A program made the position numbers and the translations under genes. Source: Chloroflexia bacterium (lineage in GTDB: Bacteria > Chloroflexota > Chloroflexia > Thermomicrobiales > UBA6265). Taken from it: DNA of 15,568 nucleotides. The stretch spans positions 1 to 15,568 of the forward strand of contig JAUIGA010000031.1 in the NCBI GenBank assembly GCA_030430125.1, written 5' to 3'. Of this stretch, positions 15,285-15,568 are shown one piece after another (within the stretch, counting starts at the first letter, position 1; each line of letters opens with the position of its first letter). A model generated the notes under the pieces. That model had not been told where the DNA came from and ran no database searches. It was given only the letters and a program-made list of their open reading frames with translations.

Positions 15285-15331
15285 AGCGGACCCGCCGGAG
15301 CGGAACCGAGATCCGGCAAAGACTCCAGGAG

Positions 15332-15568
15332 TCAGAACCCGGCGGCCTTGTCGCAGATGTTGATCAGCGGCTCGCCGCCGACGAACCGGCGGATGTTCTC
15401 GTGGGTGATGTCATACTCCCGGTCGCGCGTTGCCGGCGAATTTGGCGCACAGTGCGGGGTCATCACCAGGCGTGGCACGTCCCACAGTGCGCTGTCCGCC
15501 GGCAGCGGCTCGGCGGCGTAGACATCCAGACCCGCGCCGGCCAGCGTGCCATCCCGAAGGCGCCTGGC
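15332..15568 (-). CDS. D-2-hydroxyacid dehydrogenase, C-terminal part (partial)
   Basis: The frame enters at the right edge and ends with TGA at 15332-15334, leaving 78 residues. They match the end of NAD-dependent D-2-hydroxyacid dehydrogenases: RLRDGTLAGAGLDVYAAEPLP (3-23) with the catalytic Glu in EP, then LVMTPHCAP (34-42) with the catalytic His, and a final helix ENIRRFVGGEPLIN (57-70). The His-Glu pair and spacing agree with the phosphoglycerate dehydrogenase type. The family reduces 2-keto acids or oxidises 2-hydroxy acids such as glycerate, lactate or phosphoglycerate; the substrate cannot be told from this fragment. An intergenic gap of 149 bases separates it from the Pr6Pr genes, so they are probably expressed separately. 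Confidence 0.88.
   Translation of the reverse strand, partial: ARRLRDGTLAGAGLDVYAAEPLPADSALWDVPRLVMTPHCAPNSPATRDREYDITHENIRRFVGGEPLINICDKAAGF

Overview
This is a GC-rich bacterial window with dense coding on both strands and frequent GTG starts. One gene encodes an F420-type luciferase-like oxidoreductase. Sugar isomerase and Gfo/Idh genes, an S41 peptidase with a sugar-hydrolase-like N-terminal part, and tandem Pr6Pr membrane proteins also occur. Together these suggest Chloroflexota (Thermomicrobia-like) or, less likely, Actinomycetota. This placement is inferred from gene content only. I saw no rRNA, tRNA, CRISPR array, insertion sequence or phage gene.

Left part (1-2261): a truncated exported protein leaves the window on the minus strand. 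It is divergent from a GT-C-type membrane glycosyltransferase on the plus strand; the 295-base gap between them holds a possible promoter.

Minus-strand operon (5471 down to 2401): DinB-like four-helix protein, 2TM-domain protein with a long disordered tail, Nudix hydrolase, DUF2254 membrane protein. The 2TM stop and Nudix start overlap, which suggests translational coupling.

Plus-strand run (5734-9988): a small CPxCG/CxxH protein, an AI-2E-family exporter/permease with an acidic tail, a tricorn-type S41 peptidase and an F420-dependent oxidoreductase. The peptidase appears to be broken by a one-base frameshift near 8046: its N-terminal part reads in another frame (7530-8045).

Minus-strand sugar and membrane block (15568 down to 10099): the C-terminus of a D-2-hydroxyacid dehydrogenase, three paralogous Pr6Pr six-helix membrane proteins with a DUF1697 gene between the first and second transcribed, a Gfo/Idh/MocA oxidoreductase with a good sigma70-like promoter, and a TIM-barrel sugar phosphate isomerase/epimerase. 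The epimerase gene has palindromic DNA at both ends. The dehydrogenase, oxidoreductase and epimerase families are typical of sugar, polyol or sugar-acid catabolism, but no substrate can be read from the sequence.

The most interesting points are the triplicated Pr6Pr proteins, which keep one Thr and one His in positions reminiscent of the AIG1/ADTRP intramembrane hydrolases, and the split S41 peptidase gene.
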